Positions 1 to 10,096 of a stretch of 64,000 nt of DNA are shown piece after piece (position 1 is the first letter of the stretch; each line of letters opens with the position of its first letter). Made by a program: the position numbers and the translations under genes. The stretch lies in the NCBI GenBank assembly GCA_028278625.1, contig JANQDY010000229.1:1-64000 (forward strand), written 5' to 3'. The notes beneath the pieces are model-generated. The model had not been told where the DNA came from and did no database searches. It saw only the letters and a list, made by a program, of their open reading frames with translations. The stretch is from Thermodesulfobacteriota bacterium. GTDB lineage: Bacteria; Desulfobacterota; DSM-4660; Desulfatiglandales; Desulfatiglandaceae.

Positions 1-3000
1 TGGATCGCCGCCTTTGTGGCGAGTCCCTCCCGCCGGCGTCGTCGCTGGTCTATCCACCACCGGTATTTACGTCTGAAGAACGAGACGCACAATCCGCTCT
101 CTTGCGCCGTACCGAGAATGCACAGCCTGCCATTGGCGCGTTTAGCGCTGGGATCTATCGTCTATTGCAACAGGCGGATTTCACGCCGGATATAGCAGGG
201 GGGCACAGTTTCGGTGAACTGACGGCCCTTTGGGCAGCGGGCCTGTTACGTGACCAGGACTTCTTCGCGCTTGTGAAATCCAGAGGACAGGCCATGGCAG
301 CTCCGCCTGATCCGGGATTTGATGCAGGAACCATGGTGGCGGTAAAAGGTGATCCGGGGATGATTCAGAAGGCAATGGCAGGGTTTCAGGACATTACCGT
401 CGCCAATTGGAATTCCCCAACGCAGGTGGTGCTGGCCGGCCCGACGATGGCAATGGGGCAGGCGCAACAGAAGCTGCAAACAGAAGGGGCAGCGACAATT
501 CCCCTTTCCGTGTCAGCCGCTTTTCATACGCCGCTCGTGGCCCACGCCCAAAAGCCCTTTGCATTGGCGGTAGAGGCCGCACCACTCCATCCGGCTGCGA
601 TCCCTGTGTATTCAAACACCACCGCCATGCCATATCCTGATCGCCAGGATGAGATCAAACGGATTCTGGCTGCCCATATCCTGAAGCCGGTCAAATTCCA
701 AAAGGAAATTGAACAGATGTATGGGGATGGTGGAAGGGTCTTTGTTGAAGTGGGCCCTGGAAATGCCCTGAGCCATTTGGTGAAAAACACGCTTAAAGGT
801 AAACCGCATGTTGCCGTGGCATGCAACCCTTCAAAAAACCGCAAAGACAGCGTTCGCCAATTGATGGATGCGGTGACACAATTGCGGGTCGCCGGGATCT
901 CGCTCCGCAATGTTGCGTTTTGGCAAACCTCGAATTCACATGCTCAGCGTGATTCAGGACTGATGATCCGTCTGAACGGCGGTAATTATGTCAGTGAGAA
1001 AACCAAGGAGACCTTTGAAACAGCACTAAAAACCCTTGCCCCGGCCACAAGGCCCAAAGGTGAGCAATCTGCCCACTCTCTCCGGAATCAAGAGGAGAAA
1101 GAACAGGAATCCCCAACAATATCCAAGCCCCACTGCGGAACAGGGGAACCGTCTAAACAACGGAGACGCCAAAAAATGATGCCGTCATCCTCAAAACCAC
1201 TTTTCACAAGTAAGAAGGGAGTGACAACGGCAACACATCAACACTATCTTAAAACCGCAGGCCGCATTACCGATGCCTACGAAGGTTTGATTCAAAAGCA
1301 TTATGAGTTATTGACCCAAAAAGCATGTACACCTGCGATGCAGGAGAGCTTTGAAAGGGTTCTCGCACAGTTTCACGAATATCAAATGCACACGCAGCAT
1401 AACTATGCCCTTTGCCTGGAACATAGTCGGTCTGATGAATCTGATTTTGCTATTATGGATCTGCCGTCACCGGAAAGGGAGAACGATAATTCTCTCTCCG
1501 AGAGACCCTCTGGTCCCGCAACTTCTCCACCCATCTCTCATCCTGAGACATGGCCGGACCAACCCCCGCCAATGGAAATGAAACCACCTGAGATTGAACC
1601 GGCTTCTTCACGAACGTCACCAACGATGGGGGGCTCCCTCTTAAGTACTCTCTCCCAGGAGGAACAGCCCTCAGGAATTCAGCAGACAAGCACTGCACCA
1701 GCTGAGACAGGCATAGGAAAATCGTCCTCCCACCCGGATTTGGAAGCCCTGTCCCAATCCATGCTGGCGGTTGTGAGTGACAAAACCGGTTATCCCACGG
1801 AAGCACTGGAATTGGATATGGATATTGAAGCGGATCTGGGCATTGATTCCATTAAGCGCGTGGAAATTCTGGGAGAAATCCAGGAACTGTACCCAGGCTT
1901 ACCCCAGGTAAAGCCTGAGGAACTTGCGGGATTACGAACCTTGGGAGAAATTGTGGCGTCGTTAAAAAAGCAGGGTCAATTGCTGGCGGATCAACCGAAA
2001 ACTGATGCGGGTGAAAGAGAGACGGAAGCGTCCCGTCCACTTTATTCAGGGGAGACCCCGCATGGGCCGCCCGATATTCAACAGGCTGGGATGAAAGAAA
2101 AACGCCTGCCTCCGCCGGATCAATTGCTTGAGTTCACAACAGGACAGCCAGTCTGTCTGATGACGGATGATGGCGGAAAGATCGCCCCCAAGCTGGCGCA
2201 AGCGTTCCTCGATCTCAATTGGAAGGTGTTGGCCCTCGTGCTGCCGGATGCGTTGGTTTCCGAAAACTCAGTCTTTCCCGAACAGGTGGAATGTATTGAT
2301 GTGACACACACGGACGAACAGCACCTTGACCAACAGTTTCAAACGCTTTTTCAAACACACGAAACCCTCAATGCATTTGTCTACCTGCATCCCGTTAGCA
2401 AAATGATCTATCTTACCCCTCAGGAAGAACAAAAATGCATTAAACAGGAGACAGCATTACTGAAACTGGTGTTTCTGCTGGCAAAACATCTTAAGGCGCC
2501 CTTAAGTGCTGCGTCAAAGCAGGGAAGGGGCGCGTTCATCACGGTTTCCCGCATGGACGGCGTGTTCGGTCTCTGTAACGGCGTCGATTGGTGCCCTTCA
2601 AACGGTGGATTCACCGGATTAACCAACACCTTGCGTCAAGAATGGGCGTCTGTCTTTTGCCGGGCCCTTGATATTGACCGGGAAATGGACGCTCGGGCCG
2701 CTGTTCAGGCGATTATTGCTGAGCTCTACGATCCCAATCTCCTGATCAAGGAGGTGGGATATAGCGATAAAGGACGCTCTACCCGCACCAGGACTTCGTT
2801 ACAGGCAGATGAGCTTGATGCTCGGTCGCCAACCTCAATCTCCCCCTCTTCGGTCTTTCTCGTCAGCGGCGGCGGGCGCGGCATTACAGCCCGGTGCCTT
2901 AAGACGTTGGCGCAACAGGCCCACTGCCGTTTTATCATACTGGGGCGCACTGTTTTAGAACCTGAACCCCAATGGGCCGAAGGGTGTCAGGATGAAGCAG

Positions 3001-6000
3001 GATTAAAGCAGCGTATCATGATGCATCAGAGAGAACAGGGAATGCCTCCAACACCACGGGAGATTCAAAAGAGCTTCAACAGGCTTAGGGCCCAGCGGGA
3101 AGTTGCCGCCACGCTACAAACCATCAAAGACGCGGGCGGTAAAGCGGAATATGTGAGTGTTGACATCACGGACCAAGAGGCCCTACGGGAAGCCCTTGAG
3201 AGGATGGAAGATGGTTTTGCGCCGATTACCGGAATTATCCATGGGGCCGGCGAGTTGCGGGACAAAGCGATTGAAAAGAAAACCTCCGAAGATTTTGATG
3301 TGGTATATGCGCCCAAAGTTATTGGGCTATACAATCTGCTGGATTGTGTAGCACCTCAAAAACTGAAGCATCTGGCGATTTTTTCTTCAATTGTGGGGGT
3401 GTACGGAAATGCCGGACAGTCGGATTATGCCATGGCCAACGCCGTGTTGGACAGCTTCGCCCATCGGTTCAGGAGACAATACCCCAAATGTCATGTTGTC
3501 TCCTTCGATTGGGGGCCCTGGGATGGTGGGATGGTGACACCCGAATTGCGGCAGCACTTTGCCCAACTAGGTATTCCCTTGATTCCTCTCTCTGAGGGGA
3601 CACGCATATTTGCCGAAGGATTTTTCAGTGACCGGCACAAAGCGGCGCAAATTGTCGTGGGAACCCCTTTGAGCCGAAGAAATGGCGCAAGGAGGCCGGT
3701 TTCAAGCCATCATCGCATTTCCAGAAGATTATCCCTTAAAGGGAATCCGTTCCTGCAAGACCATATTATCGGCGGTGTATCGGTGTTGCCCACTGCTTTT
3801 GCCATGGGATGGATTGTGACGACCGCCGAACAACGCTATCCCGGCTATACAGCTTTTCAGAGTGACTCTTTTAAGGTGACCAAAGGGATCGTGTTTGATG
3901 AAACCTTGGCGGATAAATACATTTTGGTTCTTGAGGAAACCGGCAATTCCCCAGAAGACGATGAAATTGCTTTGCGTGCCAAGATTTGGAGTGAATCCGA
4001 AAGCCGAAACCGTTATCAGCATTATGATTGTCACCTTTCCTTATCCTTACAGCCTCCCCCCAGTCAGATATATTCGCCAATTGACCTGACAGAGCAGCCG
4101 GAAGCCCAACAGATCCCCTTATATCACGGGGAGAATGCCCGGTTGTTTCATGGGCCCGGTTTTCAGGGCGCAAGCCGTATCCTGAATATCAGTGAACAAG
4201 GTCTGACCATGGAATGTATGCTTCCGCCGTTAGATGAAGAGACGTTTCTGGGGCAATTTGATTCCCGAGAGTTTAACGCCATTTCGGTTGACGTCAACTT
4301 TCACGCCATGTTGGTCTGGCTGATCCATTTTCAGCGTCCCGTTGGACTGCCCCTCGGTATCAGTACCGCCAAATTCTATCGGCCTGTGCCCCGGGGAGAG
4401 CCCTATTACGTCACAATGCGCCTCAAATCCTTGAGAGAAAACAAATTGGTCGCCGATCTCGTCTCCCATGATCGGGAAGGACAAACGTACACCGCCCTGT
4501 GTGACGCCGGTGCAACCCTGAGCAAGCGGTTAAATTCGCTCTTTGTTCCGTTTCATCTCCAGGAAGAAGGGGGCGGTGCCAACAAGGATCAACTATCGAA
4601 ATTGTCTTCCAGATCCGATGAAACCGTATCAGTACCCTCACCTCAAAACATCCTCTTTGATTACAAGGATTTAAAGGAATTTGCCGGAGGACAGATTTCA
4701 CGTGTGCTGGGACCGGAATATGCCGTTATTGACACATATCCCAGGCGGGCCCGATTGCCGCTGCCTCCCTATCTTTTCGCAAGCCGGGTGACCGATATTC
4801 AGGCTGAACGCGGACGCTTTAAGCCTTCCTCAATCACCGTAGAATACGATATCCCCAAAAATGCCTGGTACAGTGTTGATGGACAGGTTCCCTGGGCCAT
4901 CGCCGTGGAAGTGGGCCAATGCAACATGTTTCTCGTAAGTTATATTGGGGCTGATTTTGAGAACAAAGGAGAGTACATCTACCGCGTTCTGGGTGGTACA
5001 TTGACATTTTTTAGCGAGCTACCAAAAGAAGGGGATACATTACGATTTACGGTTCGAGTGACATCGTTTGTGAAAAAGGGTGAGAATTTGTTGTTTTTCT
5101 TTAATTATGAAGGGTTTGTGGGAGAAAGGCGCCTTTTAAAAATGGAAGAAGGGAGCGCGGGTTTTTTTTCCGAAGATCAGATCATCCACGGAAAAGGGGT
5201 GGTGTTTTCGGAACAGGAGCTTGATAAACGGAAGGCCATTATAAAACAAGAATTCGAACCGCTGTTGGTATGCCGTAAGGCAGCATTTACGAAAACCGAC
5301 ATCCTTTGTCTTGTTAAAGGAGATCTGGCCGCATGTTTCGGCGATCATTATTGGCAGGAAGGCGAGAATCCCTCGCTACGCCTGCCACCCCGAAAAATGT
5401 TGATGCTTGACAGGGTAATTTCAGTGGACCCTGTTGGAGGCGCCTTTGGGTTGGGGCTCATTGTGGCGGAAAAAGACTTCACCCCGGATGATTGGTATTT
5501 TGCCTGTCATTTTCAAGACGATCATGTGTTGCCCGGCACTCTTATGGGAGAAGGCTGTAGCCAACTGCTGCAATTCTACGCCCTGTATTTGGGTTTACAG
5601 AGCATCATGATGGACGCTCGATTTCAGACGATCCCTGATTCAAAACAAAGCAGCCAATGCCGGGGACAGGTGACGCCTGACTGTCAAAAAATCACATACC
5701 GCCTGGAAGTCACCGAAATCGGATTGACCCCTGAGCCAACCATCAAGGGCAACATTGATATCCTGCTTGATGGAAGAATTATCGTTCATTTTCATAACGG
5801 GGGAATACGGTTACATGAAAAACATCCGGCCTTGCAGACGGCAACGCCTCCACAGAAACAGCGTGAATGCCAATGGAAGAAGAGAACACCGGAATCCATC
5901 CTGTTCTCAAAAGAGTGTATCAAGGATATCTCACTGGGAGGAGCCTATTCAAAGTATCTTGGTCAGGATTTTGCCATCTATGATTCCGGTGAAATAAAAA

Positions 6001-7076
6001 TCTCTCGGGTTCCCAATACCCATCTCAGCCTAATCCACGATATTGTGGGTGGGTGGGCGGAACGCTTTCAGTTTATGAAAGGTTCAACCATTCAAACGGA
6101 ATACGACGTCCCGATTACCCCCTGGTATTACCGCCATAATGGAGGGCCGTCATTGCCGTATTCGATTCTCATGGAATTCGCTCTGCAACCCAGCGGTTTT
6201 CTCTCCATTCAATTGGGCACCTCATTATTATACCCTGACAAAAGCCTCTTTATCCGCAACCTTGATGGCACCGCCCGGTTGATCGACGATGTTGACGTTC
6301 GGGGAAAAACCTTGACCAATACCACCCGCTTGATTTCGTCTACAAACCTCGATGGAATGGTGCTGCAAAAATACGCCTTCCAGTTGGCGTGTGATGCGCA
6401 AATGTTCTATGAAGGAGAGATCGTCTTCGGACAGTTCAGCCCCATTGCCCTTGACCGTCAGGTTGGACTTGACGGGGGACGGGACGTTCGCCCCTGGTGC
6501 GAGACGGAAGATACGAATGGTTTTCCTGAAATCGATCTCAACTTGCGAGATGTTAAAGATAGAAAGCGCTTAGAGCGTGTGACGGAAAAAACCCCCTTTT
6601 ACGGCCTGGCCCGCCATCAATTGGATCTCTTGCATAGGGTCACAATCATTGAACAGGGCGGACGTTATCAGAAAGGGTATATCCATGCCACCAGAAGAAT
6701 TCATCCAAATGACTGGTATTTTAAATGCCATTTCCATCAAGATCCGGTTATGCCCGGATCATCCGGAATCGAGGCGGTTTTGGAGGCAATGCGTGTGTAC
6801 GCGCTCTTTCTTGATGCGGGCAAGCATATGACCTCTCCCTATTTCACCCAACTGAGCGACCACACAACCACCTGGAAATATCGCGGACAGATTCCGGAGG
6901 GCGAAACCACCATGTCCCTGGAAGTGCACATTTCAAGATGCGAGGTACAAAAGGAGCAGGTTGTGCTGGTGGGGGATGCCAGTGTATGGAAGCCGGGAAT
7001 GCGAATTTATGAAGTCAAGGATGCGGCCCTTTGTGTACGTGATTGGAATAGGGATGGCTCGCTTCAAAGGCATTGA
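1..7076 (+). CDS. Pfa-type polyunsaturated/secondary lipid synthase, 5'-truncated by the window edge
   Basis: Multidomain iterative lipid synthase of the PfaA/PfaC class. The frame is open from base 3 to the TGA at 7074-7076, so the start, and probably a ketosynthase, lies outside the window. Order seen: acyltransferase (GHSFGE, Ser at 207-209; His at 525-527); a Gln/Pro-rich linker; one ACP (LGIDSIKRVEI, Ser at 1848-1850); ketoreductase (SGGGRGITA near 2862, Tyr at 3426-3428 in SDYAMANA); a PKS-type dehydratase with intact HxxxGxxxxP (His at 3762-3764); then two FabA-like didomains with CHFxxDxVLPG and CHFxxDxVMPG signatures (His at 5508-5510 and 6729-6731). In characterised bacterial systems the AT-ACP-KR part belongs to PfaA and the two FabA-like units to PfaC; here they are one polypeptide with a single ACP. 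The product (long-chain polyunsaturated acid or another reduced lipid) cannot be read from sequence. No enoyl reductase (PfaD) is in the window. Confidence 0.9.
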   Translation, partial: DRRLCGESLPPASSLVYPPPVFTSEERDAQSALLRRTENAQPAIGAFSAGIYRLLQQADFTPDIAGGHSFGELTALWAAGLLRDQDFFALVKSRGQAMAAPPDPGFDAGTMVAVKGDPGMIQKAMAGFQDITVANWNSPTQVVLAGPTMAMGQAQQKLQTEGAATIPLSVSAAFHTPLVAHAQKPFALAVEAAPLHPAAIPVYSNTTAMPYPDRQDEIKRILAAHILKPVKFQKEIEQMYGDGGRVFVEVGPGNALSHLVKNTLKGKPHVAVACNPSKNRKDSVRQLMDAVTQLRVAGISLRNVAFWQTSNSHAQRDSGLMIRLNGGNYVSEKTKETFETALKTLAPATRPKGEQSAHSLRNQEEKEQESPTISKPHCGTGEPSKQRRRQKMMPSSSKPLFTSKKGVTTATHQHYLKTAGRITDAYEGLIQKHYELLTQKACTPAMQESFERVLAQFHEYQMHTQHNYALCLEHSRSDESDFAIMDLPSPERENDNSLSERPSGPATSPPISHPETWPDQPPPMEMKPPEIEPASSRTSPTMGGSLLSTLSQEEQPSGIQQTSTAPAETGIGKSSSHPDLEALSQSMLAVVSDKTGYPTEALELDMDIEADLGIDSIKRVEILGEIQELYPGLPQVKPEELAGLRTLGEIVASLKKQGQLLADQPKTDAGERETEASRPLYSGETPHGPPDIQQAGMKEKRLPPPDQLLEFTTGQPVCLMTDDGGKIAPKLAQAFLDLNWKVLALVLPDALVSENSVFPEQVECIDVTHTDEQHLDQQFQTLFQTHETLNAFVYLHPVSKMIYLTPQEEQKCIKQETALLKLVFLLAKHLKAPLSAASKQGRGAFITVSRMDGVFGLCNGVDWCPSNGGFTGLTNTLRQEWASVFCRALDIDREMDARAAVQAIIAELYDPNLLIKEVGYSDKGRSTRTRTSLQADELDARSPTSISPSSVFLVSGGGRGITARCLKTLAQQAHCRFIILGRTVLEPEPQWAEGCQDEAGLKQRIMMHQREQGMPPTPREIQKSFNRLRAQREVAATLQTIKDAGGKAEYVSVDITDQEALREALERMEDGFAPITGIIHGAGELRDKAIEKKTSEDFDVVYAPKVIGLYNLLDCVAPQKLKHLAIFSSIVGVYGNAGQSDYAMANAVLDSFAHRFRRQYPKCHVVSFDWGPWDGGMVTPELRQHFAQLGIPLIPLSEGTRIFAEGFFSDRHKAAQIVVGTPLSRRNGARRPVSSHHRISRRLSLKGNPFLQDHIIGGVSVLPTAFAMGWIVTTAEQRYPGYTAFQSDSFKVTKGIVFDETLADKYILVLEETGNSPEDDEIALRAKIWSESESRNRYQHYDCHLSLSLQPPPSQIYSPIDLTEQPEAQQIPLYHGENARLFHGPGFQGASRILNISEQGLTMECMLPPLDEETFLGQFDSREFNAISVDVNFHAMLVWLIHFQRPVGLPLGISTAKFYRPVPRGEPYYVTMRLKSLRENKLVADLVSHDREGQTYTALCDAGATLSKRLNSLFVPFHLQEEGGGANKDQLSKLSSRSDETVSVPSPQNILFDYKDLKEFAGGQISRVLGPEYAVIDTYPRRARLPLPPYLFASRVTDIQAERGRFKPSSITVEYDIPKNAWYSVDGQVPWAIAVEVGQCNMFLVSYIGADFENKGEYIYRVLGGTLTFFSELPKEGDTLRFTVRVTSFVKKGENLLFFFNYEGFVGERRLLKMEEGSAGFFSEDQIIHGKGVVFSEQELDKRKAIIKQEFEPLLVCRKAAFTKTDILCLVKGDLAACFGDHYWQEGENPSLRLPPRKMLMLDRVISVDPVGGAFGLGLIVAEKDFTPDDWYFACHFQDDHVLPGTLMGEGCSQLLQFYALYLGLQSIMMDARFQTIPDSKQSSQCRGQVTPDCQKITYRLEVTEIGLTPEPTIKGNIDILLDGRIIVHFHNGGIRLHEKHPALQTATPPQKQRECQWKKRTPESILFSKECIKDISLGGAYSKYLGQDFAIYDSGEIKISRVPNTHLSLIHDIVGGWAERFQFMKGSTIQTEYDVPITPWYYRHNGGPSLPYSILMEFALQPSGFLSIQLGTSLLYPDKSLFIRNLDGTARLIDDVDVRGKTLTNTTRLISSTNLDGMVLQKYAFQLACDAQMFYEGEIVFGQFSPIALDRQVGLDGGRDVRPWCETEDTNGFPEIDLNLRDVKDRKRLERVTEKTPFYGLARHQLDLLHRVTIIEQGGRYQKGYIHATRRIHPNDWYFKCHFHQDPVMPGSSGIEAVLEAMRVYALFLDAGKHMTSPYFTQLSDHTTTWKYRGQIPEGETTMSLEVHISRCEVQKEQVVLVGDASVWKPGMRIYEVKDAALCVRDWNRDGSLQRH

Positions 7077-7142
7077 TGATCGTGTGAGTCCTCTTTTTCG
7101 GTAGCGGCTCCCGGTAGATTAAGCCCGGTGGCGCAGGGCAAT

Positions 7143-8120
7143 TTACCGGATCCCCATTTTGTGTCGAACCTCATCCATGGTCTTTCCGGCCACTTCCCGT
7201 GCTTTGGCGGCGCTGTCATGGAGAAAATCATAAACCACGTCTCGCTGTTGCTCCAACTCACGGTACCGTTCTTTAATGGGGGCCAGAGCCTTCAGAAGAT
7301 GCTCGTGCAGAATCCGTTTACAATCAATGCAGCCGATACCGGCCTTTTTGCACTCTTCGTAGCAGTTCTGCCGGGGTTCTTCGGGCGTGAAAAACTCATG
7401 ATATGCATAGATATTGCAGAGGTGGGGCCGACCGGGGTCGGAGCGGCGTACACGCTGGACATCGGTTTTGGCGGGGGCCAGTTTTTTCCATAATGATTCC
7501 GAAGATTCAATGATGCCGATATAGTTGTTCAGGCTTTTGGACATCTTGTTTTCTCCGTCGAGGCCGAGGACCCGGGCCGGTTTTCCGCACGGCATGGGCT
7601 CAGGAAAAGTCTCGCCAAAGCGTTTGTTGAACCGCCGTGCGATCTCTCTTGAAAGCTCCAGGTGCTGAAACTGATCCTCCCCCACTGGCACGAGAGATGC
7701 CTTGTAGATCAGGATGTCCGCCGCCTGAAGAATTGGGTAATTGAACAGGCCGGCATTCACATTGGCCTCGTTTTGGGCACCCTTTTCCTTAAACTGGGTC
7801 ATATTGCTTAAGCGGCCCACCATGGCACAGGAAGCCAGAACCCAATTCAGTTCCAAAATCTCGGGGATATGAGATTGAATGAGCAGATTACAGGTCCCGG
7901 GTTCAAGTCCGCATGCAATATTGACCATGGCCGCATTGAATATGTTGGACTGAAACTGCTCCACATCATAATCGATGGTGATGGCATGGTAGTCAACGAT
8001 TACGTAAAAGCTCAAATGCGTCTTGGCAAGTTCCACCCACTCCCTGATGGCACCCAGATAGTTTCCGATATGAATGTCTCCCGTGGGTTGAATGCCGCTC
8101 ATGATGACTTTCTGGTCCAT
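7143..8120 (-). CDS. trpS: tryptophanyl-tRNA synthetase
   Basis: Class I aminoacyl-tRNA synthetase that charges tRNA-Trp in the cytoplasm. The 325-residue protein has the HIGH-type motif as HIGN at residues 17-20 and KMSKS at 192-196, and its length is normal for bacterial TrpS. I chose the ATG at 8120 because a GGAG Shine-Dalgarno lies just upstream (GAAAGGAGCGGTGT) and the residue pattern MSGIQPTGDIHIGNYLGA begins where the family begins; a start at 8177 would add 19 atypical residues. It is a single-gene unit, convergent with the lipid synthase and 283 bases from the aldehyde dehydrogenase stop. No T-box or other leader structure was seen. Confidence 0.97.
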   Translation of the reverse strand: MDQKVIMSGIQPTGDIHIGNYLGAIREWVELAKTHLSFYVIVDYHAITIDYDVEQFQSNIFNAAMVNIACGLEPGTCNLLIQSHIPEILELNWVLASCAMVGRLSNMTQFKEKGAQNEANVNAGLFNYPILQAADILIYKASLVPVGEDQFQHLELSREIARRFNKRFGETFPEPMPCGKPARVLGLDGENKMSKSLNNYIGIIESSESLWKKLAPAKTDVQRVRRSDPGRPHLCNIYAYHEFFTPEEPRQNCYEECKKAGIGCIDCKRILHEHLLKALAPIKERYRELEQQRDVVYDFLHDSAAKAREVAGKTMDEVRHKMGIR

Positions 8121-8403
8121 ACACCGCTCCTTTCTCGATTCCCGGAGATTCGGGGAACTTCTTAAACTCACGCACAAAAATGCCCCAGACGTTGAAAACG
8201 CCCGAGGCGTTTATTCCATTTCTCATCACTTACAGAAAAAACGCTTCAGAGATGATGATAAGCTTTCAAGCGTGATATAGAAAAATTCCCGTTGTGGGTC
8301 AAGCACAAAATTTTCGAGCTGCTGAGCAATGGGATGGTTATTTCCCGAAGGCGGATGCCGGCCTTCGGGCAAGGATAGCCAGGCGCTTCATCCACCTTTC
8401 ATG

Positions 8404-9879
8404 CTATTTTATCAGTGAAGGCCACGGCTTTTCAGACTGGCCGATTAGGTCCACGTAGATGTGCTTGGTGGCAGTGTATTCATCAAAGGCCATAGTGGAA
8501 AGATGCTTTCCAAACCCGGACTGTTTGCATCCCCCCAAAGGCGTTTCACAAAATATCATGAGGTGCTCGTTGACCCAAACGTTTCCAGCGTTGATCTGTC
8601 CAGCCATTGTGAGACCGGCCCGTATGTCCTTGGTCCAGACGGATGCGCAGAGTCCGTAACGGGTATCATTGGCAAGAGATATGGCTTCTTCCGGTGAACT
8701 GAAACGGGCGAGTCCCACGACGGGTCCGTATATCTCCTCCTGCATGACTTCCATGTCGTTGGTGCAATTCCCCAAAATCGTCGGGGCCACAAAAAAACCG
8801 TTTACGGTCTCTGGTGTATTGGGCCTTTCGCCACCAAGCAGTATTTCAGCGCCTGCCGCCTTTGCTCCGTGAATGTAGGCCTCAATTTTATCGCGATGGG
8901 TCTTGTAAGCCACCGGTCCGATGACCGTAGCAGGATCGGTGGTATCACCGTACCTGAGAGCGCTGGCACCTGCAACGAGTTTTTCCGCAACCGTATCGTA
9001 AAGCGATTCATGTATATAGAAGCGGCTGGGACAAGCACAGACCTGTCCCGTGTTAAAAAAGGCGCTGAAGACAGCTGCTTCCACAGCTGCATCAACATCC
9101 GCATCTGGCATGATAATAAAAGGGTTTTTACCACCCAATTCGAGCCCCACCTGTATTACGGTGTTGCTGGCCACTTCCATGATCCGCTTGTTGGTTGCCG
9201 TATCGCCGGTGAGCCCGATTTTGGCAATTTTCGGGTGTCTCACCAATGCTTCACCAACAATACGCCTAGGACCGGTAACAACATTTACCACACCATCGGG
9301 AACACCAGCTTCCATGGCGATCTCCCCCAATTTCAAGGCAGTCAAAGGTGCCAACGAGGGGGGGGTGATGACACAAGTGTTTCCTGTGACGAGAGCTGCA
9401 CCCATTTTCCACACCACCATCAGAGCGGGAAAATTCCAGGGTGTGATGAGACCAACGACGCCCAGAGGTTCCCTCGTGATCATGGACATACAAAAGGGAC
9501 CCACAGGAAGCGTTTCCCCGCTCAAATCCCAGGAAGCACCGGCAAGGAATTCCAATTGCTCAGCACAAAGCGGCACGTCAAAATTCATGGTTTTGCGAAT
9601 TGGAGATCCCCGCTCCTTTGTTTCCAAAGTGGCCAGTTCTTCCTGATTTTCCATGATCAGCTGAGACATTTTCAAAAGGACCTTGGATCTTTCCTTCACT
9701 GTTTTGGCCGCCCACGCGGAAAATGCCTGCCCAGCTGCGGCAACCGCCTTCTCGACTTCTGCTTCGCCGCATTTGGGTGTCGTTCCAACAATCTCTCCAT
9801 TAGCGGGATTGATCACCGTAATCGTCTCTCCATTCTCGGAATTAACCCATTTTCCGTCGATAAGCACTTTGCAGTCCAA
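8404..9879 (-). CDS. aldehyde dehydrogenase family protein, unusual cofactor pocket
   Basis: NAD(P)-dependent aldehyde dehydrogenase superfamily, 491 residues, the usual length. Catalytic Cys281 (GQVCAC) and general-base Glu247 (LELGGK) are both present, as is the TPWNFP substrate-channel motif at 146-151. Two cofactor-binding positions are odd. The Lys normally found in the VxKP(A/S)E segment is replaced (VITPPS at 170-175, Thr172), and the usual FTGS(T/P) is GLTGDTAT, with Asp where Ser is typical. Substrate cannot be assigned; the closest general families are betaine-aldehyde, succinate-semialdehyde and related aldehyde dehydrogenases. The gene stands alone, divergent from a radical-SAM gene, with its own promoter-like sequence. 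Codon use and composition look like the neighbours. Confidence 0.88.
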   Translation of the reverse strand: MDCKVLIDGKWVNSENGETITVINPANGEIVGTTPKCGEAEVEKAVAAAGQAFSAWAAKTVKERSKVLLKMSQLIMENQEELATLETKERGSPIRKTMNFDVPLCAEQLEFLAGASWDLSGETLPVGPFCMSMITREPLGVVGLITPWNFPALMVVWKMGAALVTGNTCVITPPSLAPLTALKLGEIAMEAGVPDGVVNVVTGPRRIVGEALVRHPKIAKIGLTGDTATNKRIMEVASNTVIQVGLELGGKNPFIIMPDADVDAAVEAAVFSAFFNTGQVCACPSRFYIHESLYDTVAEKLVAGASALRYGDTTDPATVIGPVAYKTHRDKIEAYIHGAKAAGAEILLGGERPNTPETVNGFFVAPTILGNCTNDMEVMQEEIYGPVVGLARFSSPEEAISLANDTRYGLCASVWTKDIRAGLTMAGQINAGNVWVNEHLMIFCETPLGGCKQSGFGKHLSTMAFDEYTATKHIYVDLIGQSEKPWPSLIK

Positions 9880-9942
9880 TCTTAGTCCTCCCGTCCGTAT
9901 TGAAGTTAAGTCGCAAAAACTGCGGCTTTCATGTCTTCGAGC

Positions 9943-9970
9943 ATTTTATATCAAATGTGCTATATGTCAA
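9943..9970 (-). promoter_or_regulatory. putative sigma70 promoter of the aldehyde dehydrogenase gene
   Basis: On the minus strand TTGACA (9965-9970) is followed after 16 bases by TAAAAT (9943-9948), leaving a leader of about 55 bases before the ATG at 9879. A 10-bp perfect palindrome ATATCGATAT (9970-9979) abuts the -35 box on its upstream side and could be an operator. The whole stretch is much more AT-rich than its surroundings. Assigned by eye from consensus only. Confidence 0.5.
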
Positions 9971-10096
9971 TATCGATATATGAAATCCTTTTGTATATGC
10001 GTCTTTTTTCTTTACCGTGACCAACAATTCGCGATATAGCCTCTCAATCATCAGCAGCATTCGGCAAAACCTGGATGGAATTTTGGGAGATTTAGA

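Noticed and set aside
8196..8212. AAACGCC-CGA-GGCGTTT hairpin upstream of trpS
   Set aside because: Three-base loop and no T-run on either strand, and it does not resemble a T-box leader; probably chance.
8869..9885. Long plus-strand open frame of 338 codons opposite the aldehyde dehydrogenase
   Set aside because: It mirrors the ALDH gene on the other strand, has no family features and no Shine-Dalgarno; the ALDH motifs are unambiguous.
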